From contig CAYSPG010000014.1 of assembly GCA_964432885.1 (NCBI GenBank), positions 20,019 to 84,018 on the forward strand: DNA of 64,000 nucleotides, given 5' to 3'. The position numbers and the translations under genes are program-made. The stretch is from CAYSPG01 sp964432885 (GTDB lineage: Bacteria; Bacteroidota; Bacteroidia; AKYH767-A; OLB10). The notes beneath the pieces are model-generated. The model worked only from the letters and a program-made list of their open reading frames with translations. It did no database searches and was not told the DNA's origin. Below, one piece after another: positions 1 through 8,129 of this stretch (the first letter of the stretch is position 1; each line of letters opens with the position of its first letter).

Positions 1-1250
1 GTGTTTGGGTCATTAAGATAAATGGTTCCTTTATCGGTAATAAAACCGTCTATGCGGGCATATACATTAAAATAAAGTTCAGTGTACAGTCTTTCACATT
101 CTCTTCGGATGGTTTCAATTTGAACATCGGGCAGGCTTATAGGTGTAATTTTTCTGGATAAGCCCGGCAGATATTTTGAACGATAATCAAAAACTTCTTT
201 CCCTTTGCGAATTTCGGTTGGCGGTAATGCCACCGCATCGCCCCTGGTGGTTGTATTGGCTAATTGGCTGGCATTTTCAACTACTATGCACGAAAACTCT
301 TTTCCTGAAATAAATTCTTCCACCACAACTTCGCTTTCCGATTCAATAGCTGTTACAGTTATCAGTTGCTCTTGTTCGGCAAACAATTGCATGGCAATAC
401 TTAATAGTTCTTCAGGATGATAAATTACTTTGTCGGCAATTTTAGCTGGCAGTCCAACTCCTTCGCGTATATCGGCAATACTTTTTATCAAGGCCACTTT
501 AGCATCAAATGTTAGTGCGCCCCACTCAGCAATTGTTATTTCGCGTATAAAAAACGCTTTGTTAACCGCATTTACAAAAGCACTTTCGTTTTCGTTTGTT
601 AAAACACTAACTCCTATTGAGGAACCCTGGTTAGCGGGTTTAATAACGCACGGAAAACCCACTTCATTTTTAATTTCCGAAATAAAATCCGAATGACTTG
701 CGGTAGAAATCCACTCTTCACGCTTAATAGAAATAAATTTAGGTACATTAAATCCTGACCTGCGCATCATTTCTTTTTGCACCACCTTGTTCATACCAAT
801 AGCTGATGATAATATACCTGACCCCGAATATGGGATGCGGTAATACTCAAGCAAACCTTGAATTCTGCCATCTTCACCATCGCATCCGTGCAGGCACAAA
901 AAAGCAAAATCAATAATTTCAGGAAGGGCTGATGGTTCAACTTTAGGACCAAGCTTTAACGACAATTTGTTTTGCTCAGGTTGGGTTAAGTCGCCTATGC
1001 TTTCGGCATAAATCTGAAAACCATGAGGAGAATCGGGTACATGTTCAATAGCCGGATAAAAATCGCGAATGCTTCCTTTATATATGTATTGCCAATCAAG
1101 CACAATCAGATTACCAAAACTGTCAACAAAAAGCGGGATGGCATCAAAAAGAGATTTATCCAGGTTATCATAAACCGTGCGCCCTCCGGCAAATGATACT
1201 TCGCGTTCGCGCGATGAGCCGCCAAAAATTATTCCTATTCTTAATTTCAT
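1..1250 (-). CDS. ddl: D-alanine--D-alanine ligase (ATP-grasp), 3' end outside window
   Basis: The gene runs off the left edge; 416 codons are visible from an ATG at 1250. The N-terminus (MKLRIGIIFGGSSREREVS) has the GGxSxExxVS signature of Ddl, which joins two D-alanines for peptidoglycan synthesis in the cytoplasm. The ATP-grasp core follows (FPCVIKPANQGSSIGVS, VVVEEFISGKEFSC), then DGFITDKGTIYLNDPNT, the metal-binding end of the active site, just before the edge. Compared with a usual Ddl of roughly 310-360 residues it is long already, because about 50 extra residues (GLPAKIADKVIY region) sit between the ATP-binding lysine region and the VVVEEF strand. The family call is firm. The insertion, which I recall from other Bacteroidota homologues, is of unknown function. 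Confidence 0.9.
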   Translation of the reverse strand, partial: MKLRIGIIFGGSSREREVSFAGGRTVYDNLDKSLFDAIPLFVDSFGNLIVLDWQYIYKGSIRDFYPAIEHVPDSPHGFQIYAESIGDLTQPEQNKLSLKLGPKVEPSALPEIIDFAFLCLHGCDGEDGRIQGLLEYYRIPYSGSGILSSAIGMNKVVQKEMMRRSGFNVPKFISIKREEWISTASHSDFISEIKNEVGFPCVIKPANQGSSIGVSVLTNENESAFVNAVNKAFFIREITIAEWGALTFDAKVALIKSIADIREGVGLPAKIADKVIYHPEELLSIAMQLFAEQEQLITVTAIESESEVVVEEFISGKEFSCIVVENASQLANTTTRGDAVALPPTEIRKGKEVFDYRSKYLPGLSRKITPISLPDVQIETIRRECERLYTELYFNVYARIDGFITDKGTIYLNDPN

Positions 1251-1299
1251 ATTTATCGTATTAAGTAACTCCTAAAATAGTTACTGTTTTATAGTGGAA

Positions 1300-1307
1300 C
1301 AAAGTTA
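1300..1307 (-). promoter_or_regulatory. TAnnTTTG -7 promoter box for ddl
   Basis: TAACTTTG on the minus strand matches the Bacteroidota sigma-70 -7 consensus TAnnTTTG. Transcription would start a few bases downstream, giving a leader of about 45 nt before the ddl ATG at 1250. No clear -33 TTTG box is seen. Confidence 0.5.
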
Positions 1308-1478
1308 TTGTAAAATGAAAGGCTGGTTTGCTTACATTTCATTCTAATAAAAGACTTTTTAACAACAAAGGGTTGAACAAGTTTAATCAAGCCCCTCCCA
1401 TAACAAAACATTCATTTAAATCGCCTTTTTATAACCAGAGATAAAAAAAATCAATAAATACGCAGCAATTCATTTAAT

Positions 1479-1486
1479 TATTTTTG
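1479..1486 (+). promoter_or_regulatory. TAnnTTTG -7 promoter box directly before mnmE
   Basis: TATTTTTG ends only 4 nt before the GTG start of mnmE at 1491. If it works as a -7 box, transcription begins at or within the start codon and the mRNA is leaderless. It also supports GTG 1491 as the true start. No good -33 box is visible. Confidence 0.45.
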
Positions 1487-1490
1487 CCAC

Positions 1491-2900
1491 GTGATTCCCA
1501 ATTCCCAATCTACAATTTGTGCTTTAATTACCCCGGCCGGCAAAGGGGCTGTTGCCGTTATCAGGGTATCGGGCAATGAAGCATTGGACGTGGCTGAAAA
1601 ACTTTTTTTTCTTAAAAACAAAAAAAGAATTTCTCAGGCACCTTCTCACTCCATTCATTTTGGCCTTATAAAAAACGGGGGAAAAATAATTGATGAAGTG
1701 CTGCTTTCGGTTTTTAGAACTCCACATTCATACACAGGAGAAGATGTGATAGAGATTTCGTGCCATGGTTCTATTTTTATACAACAACAGATTTTAAATC
1801 TTTTAAACGCCAACGGAGTGCGCATGGCTCAACCGGGCGAATTTACATTGCGTGCTTTTTTAAATGGAAAATTAGATTTATCGCAAGCCGAGTCGGTTGC
1901 AGATATCATTGCAAGTGAAAATGAAAGTGCGCACCAATTAGCTTTTAGTCAAATGCGGGGTGGATATTCTGATATGATTAAGAAGTTGCGCGATGAATTA
2001 ATTCGGTTTGCTGCCATGCTTGAGCTTGAGCTTGATTTTTCTGAGGAGGATGTGGAGTTTGCCAACCGTATTGAGTTAACCAAACTTGTTTTGGATTTAA
2101 TTTTTAAAATTGAAAAACTGCTTGAAAGTTTTTCATTGGGAAATGTTTTAAAAAATGGAATTCCTGTAGTAATAGCCGGCAAACCCAATACTGGCAAATC
2201 AACATTACTAAATGTTATGCTTAATGATGAACGCGCCATTGTAAGCCCCATTGCCGGCACTACGCGCGACACGATTGAAGACGAAATGATAATTGAAGGA
2301 ATTCGTTTTAGGTTTATAGATACTGCAGGAATACGAGAAACTGAAGACCTTATAGAAACAAAGGGTGTTGAGCGCACACTTGAAAAAATCAAAAAAGCAT
2401 CTGTTGTAATTTATCTTTTCGACCCTAAAGAAACGAGTGCTGATGAGCTAAACAAAATACTTGGTGAATTTAACTCGCAAGCATACCAGCAAGCTAACTT
2501 AAATCAAAAGTTTAAACTAATTCCTGTTGCAAATAAAATAGACCAGTACGTTGAGGACGAAGTGATTAAAGATTTTTTATCTGTTCAAAATCTTGTTTGT
2601 ATTTCCGCAAAAAAAATGACAAACATTGAGTTTTTAAAAAAAACCCTGCTTGAATTTGTACCGTCAAACAAAATAAATTCGGGTGAGCATGTGGTATCTA
2701 ACGCCCGTCATGCTGCTTCAATTTATCAGGCCAAACTATCATTACAAAAAGTATTTGATGGTATTAAAAAAAATATTTCAACCGAATTTTTGGCTGCCGA
2801 TTTAAGGTTTGCAATAACCCATTTAGGCGAAATTACTGGTGAGGTTACCAATGAAAACCTGCTTGAATTTATCTTCAGTAAGTTTTGTATCGGTAAATAA
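1491..2900 (+). CDS. mnmE: tRNA uridine-5-carboxymethylaminomethyl(34) synthesis GTPase MnmE
   Basis: 469 residues, the usual MnmE length. With MnmG it modifies the wobble uridine of certain tRNAs in the cytoplasm. The N-terminal THF-binding domain starts STICALITPAGKGAVAVIRV. The G domain has P-loop GKPNTGKST (residues 230-238), GTTRD (256-260), DTAG (277-280) and NKID. The C-terminus is CIGK, the conserved CxGK motif that carries the catalytic cysteine. All key residues are present. The start is GTG, chosen because homology begins about seven residues in and a TAnnTTTG box lies 4 nt upstream. It is divergent from ddl and appears monocistronic. Confidence 0.97.
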   Translation: MIPNSQSTICALITPAGKGAVAVIRVSGNEALDVAEKLFFLKNKKRISQAPSHSIHFGLIKNGGKIIDEVLLSVFRTPHSYTGEDVIEISCHGSIFIQQQILNLLNANGVRMAQPGEFTLRAFLNGKLDLSQAESVADIIASENESAHQLAFSQMRGGYSDMIKKLRDELIRFAAMLELELDFSEEDVEFANRIELTKLVLDLIFKIEKLLESFSLGNVLKNGIPVVIAGKPNTGKSTLLNVMLNDERAIVSPIAGTTRDTIEDEMIIEGIRFRFIDTAGIRETEDLIETKGVERTLEKIKKASVVIYLFDPKETSADELNKILGEFNSQAYQQANLNQKFKLIPVANKIDQYVEDEVIKDFLSVQNLVCISAKKMTNIEFLKKTLLEFVPSNKINSGEHVVSNARHAASIYQAKLSLQKVFDGIKKNISTEFLAADLRFAITHLGEITGEVTNENLLEFIFSKFCIGK

Positions 2901-2952
2901 TTTCGCCCTTTTAATTAAGTCGTTAACCAAATTGTTAATTTCTTTTTAAAGT

Positions 2953-3135
2953 TTGGACTTGTTTTTGCATGTAAGCACAATACTTTCACCACAGCAAATA
3001 TCAATAACCCTAATTTATTTTGCCATGTACGTACACGAATACAAATCAAAAAACAAAACTGCTGCAACTGTAAAGTATGCTGTGGTAGCCGGGATACTTT
3101 TAATTTTTCTTGTTGCTACCTTTTTATTTGTTTAA
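2953..3135 (+). CDS. Small single-pass membrane protein (doubtful)
   Basis: A 60-residue frame from a TTG, or about 37 residues from the ATG at 3025. The C-terminus is one clear hydrophobic helix (YAVVAGILLIFLVATFLFV) preceded by a basic stretch (HEYKSKNKTAATVK). No family is recognised. It sits between mnmE and a GNAT gene on the same strand with short gaps, so it may be cotranscribed. The later ATG gives a more ordinary small membrane protein. It may be spurious, since AT-rich spacers readily give such frames. Confidence 0.35.
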   Translation: MDLFLHVSTILSPQQISITLIYFAMYVHEYKSKNKTAATVKYAVVAGILLIFLVATFLFV

Positions 3136-3152
3136 GTAATTTTTAAAGAGTT

Positions 3153-3659
3153 GTGCTTATTGCTGGGTCAAAAAACCTGTTGCTTAATCATTTTGAACTT
3201 ACCGATGCGGCTTTTATTATTAACCTGGTAAATACTCCCGGTTGGCTTACTTTTATTGGCGACAGAAAAATAAAAACCTCCGCTGATGCTGAAAAATATA
3301 TTAACAACTTGATTTTATCCTACCAAAAAAATGGGTTTGGCCTTTACAAAGTGGTTCTAAAAAAAACTCTTCAGCCCATTGGGATGTGCGGTTTGGTAAA
3401 ACGTGATTTTTTACCTGATGCCGATATTGGTTTTGCCATGCTGCCTGATTTTGCCGGAAAAGGTTATGCATTTGAAGCTTCGCAGTTGGTTATTGACTTT
3501 GCAAAAACCCAATTACATTTAAAAAAATTATCGGCTGTTTGCTTTGCAAACAATGAAGCGTCTATCAACCTGATAAAAAAGTTAAATATGCGTTTTGAAA
3601 AAACGATTGTATTTCCTGGCGAAGAAAAAGAGAATATGCTTTTTGGATTGGCGCTGTAG
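3153..3659 (+). CDS. GNAT family N-acetyltransferase, RimJ/RimL type
   Basis: 168 residues from a GTG start. The order of elements fits the RimJ/RimL branch of GNAT acetyltransferases: an N-terminal strand pair (KNLLLNHFELTDAAFIINLV), a middle beta strand region (GFGLYKVVLKKTLQPIGMCGL), then the acetyl-CoA pyrophosphate loop region DFAGKGYAFEA (variant of R/Q-x-x-G-x-G/A) and a C-terminal LSAVCFANNEASINLIKKLN, typical of the final helix. These enzymes transfer acetyl from acetyl-CoA to an amine, often a protein N-terminus or small molecule; the substrate here cannot be told. It converges with the DUF423 gene, which ends 8 bp away. Confidence 0.85.
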   Translation: MLIAGSKNLLLNHFELTDAAFIINLVNTPGWLTFIGDRKIKTSADAEKYINNLILSYQKNGFGLYKVVLKKTLQPIGMCGLVKRDFLPDADIGFAMLPDFAGKGYAFEASQLVIDFAKTQLHLKKLSAVCFANNEASINLIKKLNMRFEKTIVFPGEEKENMLFGLAL

Positions 3660-3666
3660 CTGCGGT

Positions 3667-4062
3667 TTATATTTTATTTTTTTGCTTTAAGCCAAACAAA
3701 AGCAAATTAACCCACCCTATCAAAAAACATACACCACCCAAAGGTGTTATTGGGCCAAGCCAGGTAAAAGTTTTACCGCTAATGCTTGTTAAAGCCATAA
3801 GATAAAGCGAACCGCTGAACAATAATATTCCGCAAACAAAAAAAAGGGCAGCCCGTTTTATCGGGTTTACATTAGTATAATTCTGAAACGACAAAAACAA
3901 AATTGCCAGGGTGTGATAAAACTGGTAACGCACACCGGTTTCGTAAGCAGCAAGCATGTCGGCCGTAACCAGTTTTTTTAATCCATGCGCGCCAAAGGCA
4001 CCAAACGCCACAGCGCAAAATCCTGACAAGGCAGCAATCAGCAATAAATTATTTCGCTGCAT
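3667..4062 (-). CDS. DUF423 family membrane protein
   Basis: 131 residues with four hydrophobic segments and the DUF423 pattern ALSGFCAVAFGAFGAHGLKK near the N-terminus, followed by YQFYHTLAILFL. Function is unknown; members (YgdD, YwdK) are small inner-membrane proteins. Its ATG overlaps the stop of the upstream gene as TAATG, with AAGGAG just before it. That is one of the few Shine-Dalgarno-like sequences in the window and suggests translational coupling. The C-terminal tail (LKQKNKI) is short and cytoplasmic. Confidence 0.9.
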   Translation of the reverse strand: MQRNNLLLIAALSGFCAVAFGAFGAHGLKKLVTADMLAAYETGVRYQFYHTLAILFLSFQNYTNVNPIKRAALFFVCGILLFSGSLYLMALTSISGKTFTWLGPITPLGGVCFLIGWVNLLLFGLKQKNKI

Positions 4063-4598
4063 TACTCCTTCGCTCCCTTCTCGCCTGTAAAATGGTCTTC
4101 ATCGTTTTTAAATAACACGTTAAATGTGGTAAGGCTTCCGTAAATGCGGGTAAGGTATTGTTGCAAATTGATTTTGTCCTCCTCTGTAAGTTTATCGTGT
4201 GCATTAATGCGCTGCTCCATTACACGAAGCCTGTCGCGAATCATTACAATTTTATTAAAAAAAATATCCATCGGAATGTCTTTCCCTTTTAAATCGGCAT
4301 TGCCCGGATGCAGTGTGATTTTTCCACCGGCCCACTTACCATGCATAGGCACAGTTTCCTGCACATCCGAATATTTTTTTATTACGGCTGTAAACATTTT
4401 TTCTACCTCAGCAAAACTTACAGGGTCGTGATACGATTCAATGGCCTCAACTACCTGTATGTTTTGGTAGGTTTTGGCAACTTCTATTTTGCCGCGCTCG
4501 GTAAATACAACAATGTATGTTTTGGGTTTTACATTTATTATAACCCCTATACCAAATTCAGGGTGTTTAATTCGTGAGCCAATTCCGAGGTCGTCCAT
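4062..4598 (-). CDS. Conserved protein with N-terminal SH3-like/CarD-like fold
   Basis: 178 residues from the ATG at 4598. A longer frame from 4652 exists, but its extra 18 residues are the translation of a 7-bp tandem array, so the later start is preferred. The N-terminus (GIGSRIKHPEFGIGVIINVK) resembles the small beta-barrel found at the C-terminus of UvrD and in CarD-like proteins (VxHPxFGxGVV). The rest is helical and charged, ending in NDEDHFTGEKGAKE. I do not know a defined function. It lies between recN and DUF423 on the same strand and overlaps DUF423 by one base, so it is probably in the recN operon; a nucleic-acid-related role is only a guess from the fold and neighbour. Confidence 0.8.
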   Translation of the reverse strand: MDDLGIGSRIKHPEFGIGVIINVKPKTYIVVFTERGKIEVAKTYQNIQVVEAIESYHDPVSFAEVEKMFTAVIKKYSDVQETVPMHGKWAGGKITLHPGNADLKGKDIPMDIFFNKIVMIRDRLRVMEQRINAHDKLTEEDKINLQQYLTRIYGSLTTFNVLFKNDEDHFTGEKGAKE

Positions 4599-4604
4599 GG
4601 TTAT

Positions 4605-4641
4605 AGTTTGTGGTTTGTGGTTTGTGGTTTGTGGTTTGAAG
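4605..4641. repeat. 7-bp tandem array (TTTGTGG/CCACAAA)
   Basis: Five near-perfect copies of a 7-bp unit (CAAACCA on the minus strand) fill the gap between recN and the next gene, right against its start codon. It belongs to the dispersed heptamer family also found at 11.5, 11.9, 14.8, 15.6, 16.5, 17.1 and 57 kb. Confidence 0.85.
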
Positions 4642-4652
4642 TCAGCCTTCAT

Positions 4653-6305
4653 TTATTTTTGAAGCAATTCTTTTGCGCTTTCCATTGATGCATCGGTTAG
4701 CGATTTGCCACTAATCATTTTTGCAATTTCTACAATGCGCTCGTCTTTGCTTAAAAGTTTAATATATGATTTGGTTGAATTATTTTTTGTTTCCTTATAT
4801 ACCAAATAATGCGATTTGCCTTTACCTGCCATTTGTGGTAAATGCGTAATTGCAATTACCTGCATGGTGGTTGAAATGTTTTCGATAAGCGCTCCAACTT
4901 TAAATGCCACTTCGCCCGAAATTCCCGTATCAATTTCATCAAACAGTATTGTTGGCAATGCAGTAAGTTTGGCTATTACCGATTTTATGCAAAGCATAAG
5001 GCGCGACATTTCGCCTCCTGAGGCTACCTTGCTTAACTCTTGGAGTGCAGAACCTTTATTGGCCGAAAACAAAAATTTTATTTCATCAATACCTGTTGGA
5101 GTAAGGTGAGGTTTTTGCATTATATCAACCGCAAGCTTTGCATCCTTTAATTCTACACCTACCAAAAGTTTTGCAACAGCAGTTTGAAAAACATCACCAG
5201 CCTTTTTTCTATTATCGCTTAATGTGCCTGCAAGTTTTTGAAGTTGCGCTTTACAATTATTTAATTTATTCAATGTATCTTTTATCTTGTCTTCTATCGA
5301 ACTAAAATCATTAAGCCTTTGCTGAAGAGTGTTTTTAACCTCAATCAATTCATTTCCCTTTACACGGTGTTTTTGTTCAAGATGATTTAACAGGTTTAAT
5401 CTGTCGCCAACAATAACCGCACGATCGGGATTAAAATTAAAATGGTTTTGTAACGTTGAAATTTCAGACGCTATGTCTTTCAGTTCTACTTTACAACTTT
5501 GCAGGCGTTTGGCAACTTCATTAATTGAATCATGGTACTTTGATACATTTTGTAATGCAACAGTGGCCTGAGAAACTGATTGAAGCGCATTATTTTCTCC
5601 GTCTGAAATATGCATGCCAACACCCGATAGCGAATTGATAATAGATTCGGTATGATTCAACAACTCAAGTTCTTTCTCCAAACTCTCCTTTTCATCCACA
5701 ACTACGTTTGCCTTTTCCAATTCATCAAACTGAAATTGTATATAATCCAATTCGGCCTTGCCTTTATTTTCTTTATCAACAAGCTCATTGTACACATTTC
5801 CTAATTTCACATATTGGTTGTACTCGCTTTTGTATTCGTTCAATAGCTTTTCATGCTTTGCATACAAGTCAATTACGGATAGTTGAAAAAGTGAATTATT
5901 TACAGTAAGTGTTTGGTGTTGCGAATGGATGTCAATTAGCCGGCTGCTTAGTTCTTTTAACACAGATAAATTAACGGGAGTATCGTTAACAAATGCACGC
6001 GATTTTCCGTCAGCACTTATTTCGCGTCTGATTATTGTTGAAGCCTCATAGTCTAAATCATTTTCCGAAAAAAATTTTTCGAGTTGATAGTTTGAAATTT
6101 CAAACTCCGCTTCGATAATGCATTTGCTTTTTTTATTGGCCAGCGCTTTTGAATCGGCCCGCTCGCCAAGCACCAACCCTAAGGCACCAAGCAAAATGGA
6201 TTTACCTGCTCCTGTTTCACCGGTAATTATTGATAAGCCATCGGTAAAAGAAACATCAAGCGAATCAATCAATACATAATTTGAAATGGATAGATGTTTT
6301 AACAT
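4653..6305 (-). CDS. recN: DNA repair protein RecN (SMC-like ATPase)
   Basis: 550 residues, normal for RecN, which acts at DNA double-strand breaks. Walker A is near the N-terminus (GETGAGKSILLGALGLVLG). A long coiled-coil middle is rich in Glu, Lys and Leu. The C-terminal half holds the ABC signature region LSKVASGGEMSRLMLCIKSV and Walker B ILFDEIDTGISG, followed by the H-loop VIAITHLPQMAGKG. All ATPase motifs are intact. The 3' gap to the next gene is a 7-bp array and the 5' flank is an 8-bp array. Confidence 0.97.
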   Translation of the reverse strand: MLKHLSISNYVLIDSLDVSFTDGLSIITGETGAGKSILLGALGLVLGERADSKALANKKSKCIIEAEFEISNYQLEKFFSENDLDYEASTIIRREISADGKSRAFVNDTPVNLSVLKELSSRLIDIHSQHQTLTVNNSLFQLSVIDLYAKHEKLLNEYKSEYNQYVKLGNVYNELVDKENKGKAELDYIQFQFDELEKANVVVDEKESLEKELELLNHTESIINSLSGVGMHISDGENNALQSVSQATVALQNVSKYHDSINEVAKRLQSCKVELKDIASEISTLQNHFNFNPDRAVIVGDRLNLLNHLEQKHRVKGNELIEVKNTLQQRLNDFSSIEDKIKDTLNKLNNCKAQLQKLAGTLSDNRKKAGDVFQTAVAKLLVGVELKDAKLAVDIMQKPHLTPTGIDEIKFLFSANKGSALQELSKVASGGEMSRLMLCIKSVIAKLTALPTILFDEIDTGISGEVAFKVGALIENISTTMQVIAITHLPQMAGKGKSHYLVYKETKNNSTKSYIKLLSKDERIVEIAKMISGKSLTDASMESAKELLQK

Positions 6306-6308
6306 AAA

Positions 6309-6364
6309 GGTTCAAAAGTTCGGGAGTTTAGGTGTTCAAGAGTTCAAGGGACTAGGGGTTAAAC
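6309..6364. repeat. 8-bp tandem array upstream of recN
   Basis: Degenerate copies in register every 8 bp: GGTTCAAA, AGTTCGGG, AGTTTAGG, TGTTCAAG, AGTTCAAG, GGACTAGG, then GGTTAAAC. It starts 4 bp upstream of the recN ATG, so it forms the 5' leader of recN. It is similar in style to the 7-bp arrays but has a different period and core. Confidence 0.75.
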
Positions 6365-6402
6365 TTTTCTTTAATAAATAATAATTATTCACCATTAATT
6401 TT

Positions 6403-7626
6403 TCAATCAACACGAATCGTGTGTCCCATTTTATCACGCTTGGTTTTTAGGTACAAACGGTTGTGCTCGTTGGATTCAATTTCAATCGGAACAATTTCTA
6501 CAATTTCTAAACCATATCCTATTAGCCCAGCACGTTTGGTTGGGTTGTTGGTCATCAGTTTCATTTTGGTAACTCCCAAATCGCGAAGTATCTGCGCCCC
6601 CACACCGTAATCTCTTTCGTCTGATTTAAAACCAAGCTCCAGGTTTGCTTCTACCGTATCGCGTCCCATCTCTTGTAATTTATACGCTTTTAACTTATTG
6701 AGCAAGCCTATTCCCCTTCCCTCCTGCTGAATGTAAACTATAACACCTTTTCCATCCTGCTCAATCATTTCCATTGATTTATGAAGCTGTGGGCCGCAAT
6801 CGCACCGGCACGAGCCAAAAATATCTCCTGTAACGCAGGAGGAATGTACGCGAACCAGCACAGGCTCATTGGTATTCCATTTTCCTTTTACAAGTGCTAT
6901 GTGCTCCTGCCCGTTTAATTTTTGTTTATAGGCAAACAATTCAAAATTGCCGTATCGTGTTGGCAGTTTAACATCTACTTCTTTTTCAATTAAACTTTCG
7001 TTTTTAAGGCGGTAAGTAATTAAATCTTCAATGGATATTACTTTCAGGTTAAAGCGTTCTGCAATTTTAAATAAGTCGGGCAAACGGGCCATGGTTCCGT
7101 CTTCATTCATTACCTCTACCAGCACACCGGCAGGTTCAAATCCGGCAAGCTTTGCCAAATCAATGGTGGCTTCGGTATGTCCGGCCCTGCGCAACACGCC
7201 ACCGTTTTTTGCTCTTAATGGAAAAATGTGTCCAGGGCGTCCCAGTTCTTCGGGTTTTATTTCGGGGTTTATTAATGCCTGTATGGTTTTTGACCTATCG
7301 CTGGCCGATATGCCAGTGGTACAGCCGTATCCTTTTAAATCAACCGAAACGGTAAAAGGGGTTTCGTGCGAAGATGTGTTGGTATCTACCATCATGTTTA
7401 GTTTTAATTCAGCACATCGCTCTTCAGTAAGCGATGCACAAATTAAACCGCGTCCATGGGTGGCCATAAAGTTTACAAGTTCGGGGGTAGCATTGCGTGC
7501 TGCTGTTATAAAGTCGCCTTCGTTTTCGCGGTCGGCATCGTCAACTACTATTACCACTTTACCTGCTTTTATATCGGCAATCGCACTTTCAATGCTGTCA
7601 AGCTTTATGTCTTTGTAAGATTTCAT
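6403..7626 (-). CDS. ribBA: Bifunctional 3,4-dihydroxy-2-butanone-4-phosphate synthase / GTP cyclohydrolase II
   Basis: 407 residues, a standard RibBA fusion that makes both first intermediates of riboflavin synthesis in the cytoplasm. The RibB domain (about 1-205) has DDADRENEGDF and THGRGLICASL. The RibA domain (about 206-407) has the zinc site CVTGDIFGSCRCDCG and IVYIQQEGRGIGLLNKLKAY. Catalytic residues of both halves are present. It is monocistronic with its own TAnnTTTG box at 7646-7653. No FMN riboswitch was recognised in the leader, which is very short. Confidence 0.97.
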   Translation of the reverse strand: MKSYKDIKLDSIESAIADIKAGKVVIVVDDADRENEGDFITAARNATPELVNFMATHGRGLICASLTEERCAELKLNMMVDTNTSSHETPFTVSVDLKGYGCTTGISASDRSKTIQALINPEIKPEELGRPGHIFPLRAKNGGVLRRAGHTEATIDLAKLAGFEPAGVLVEVMNEDGTMARLPDLFKIAERFNLKVISIEDLITYRLKNESLIEKEVDVKLPTRYGNFELFAYKQKLNGQEHIALVKGKWNTNEPVLVRVHSSCVTGDIFGSCRCDCGPQLHKSMEMIEQDGKGVIVYIQQEGRGIGLLNKLKAYKLQEMGRDTVEANLELGFKSDERDYGVGAQILRDLGVTKMKLMTNNPTKRAGLIGYGLEIVEIVPIEIESNEHNRLYLKTKRDKMGHTIRVD

Positions 7627-7645
7627 TCTTTTTTATTAATGGTTA

Positions 7646-7653
7646 CAAATTTA
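7646..7653 (-). promoter_or_regulatory. TAnnTTTG -7 promoter box for ribBA
   Basis: TAAATTTG on the minus strand ends 19 nt before the ribBA ATG at 7626, giving a predicted leader of about 15 nt. That is too short for a riboswitch. Confidence 0.5.
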
Positions 7654-7892
7654 CAACATAAGGGATTAAGTAATGTTTGGTTTCTTACACACACGCTTAC
7701 GGGCTAACAAATAGTAAAAAGCACCTTTTTAAGAGGATAGGAAATAACAATGGCTGCTTAAAGCAAGCAATTTTTTTTTAAATCTTACATTTAAAACATT
7801 CCCTTAAAAAAACGAAACTTTCGGCAAAAGAGTACCGTTAAATTTACTCCATCGTTCTTCCAAAAGATTGTTTACAACTTAAAAATATTTGA

Positions 7893-8106
7893 TTTGGTTT
7901 TTGGTTAGTTTTTAAGGTTGATTCAGGTAAGGCTGTCCCGTAAGGCACCCTGAACTTGAATCTTACAAAAAGAAGCTTCAGTTTTAGGTTGGTTATCAGG
8001 TAAAGGCTTGCCCCGTAAGGCAAGCCGGCATCTGACCACTTAAAAAAAGAATGTTTGGTTTTAGGTTAGTTAAAAAAAATACCGCCCCGTAAGGCGGTTT
8101 TTTTTT
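7893..8106. repeat. Three tandem hairpin units with shared CCCGTAAGGC core
   Basis: The 500-bp gap between ribBA and lon holds three imperfect direct repeats of about 60-85 bp. Each starts with a GGTTTTAGGTTAGTT-like segment and then has a hairpin whose loop contains CCGTAA. The stems differ: TTCAGGT...ACCCTGAA (7924-7954), a perfect GGCTTGCC/GGCAAGCC (8005-8026), and ACCGCC/GGCGGT (8081-8098). The last is a lon terminator. Different stems around the same loop and flank suggest a duplicated element whose stems were kept by compensatory change. The rest of the gap (7654-7890) shows nothing recognisable. Confidence 0.7.
8071..8106 (-). terminator. Intrinsic terminator of lon
   Basis: The hairpin ACCGCC-CCGTAA-GGCGGT (8081-8098) is flanked by an A-run on the left and a T-run on the right, so it can terminate in both directions. 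On the minus strand it lies about 30 bp after the lon stop codon and is followed by ATTTTTTTT. Confidence 0.85.
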
Positions 8107-8129
8107 GGGTGCTAATTAAAACAACACAT

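Noticed and set aside
4599..4652. N-terminal 18-residue extension of the 4062-4598 gene
   Set aside because: It is only the translation of the 7-bp array; the ATG at 4598 fits the homologous region.
6359..6402. FMN riboswitch near ribBA
   Set aside because: This is the 3' side of ribBA, and the 5' leader is about 15 nt; no RFN-element motif is seen.
7031..7618. 195-residue open frame on the plus strand within ribBA
   Set aside because: Antisense to a well-matched gene; the composition is a shadow of the ribBA codons.
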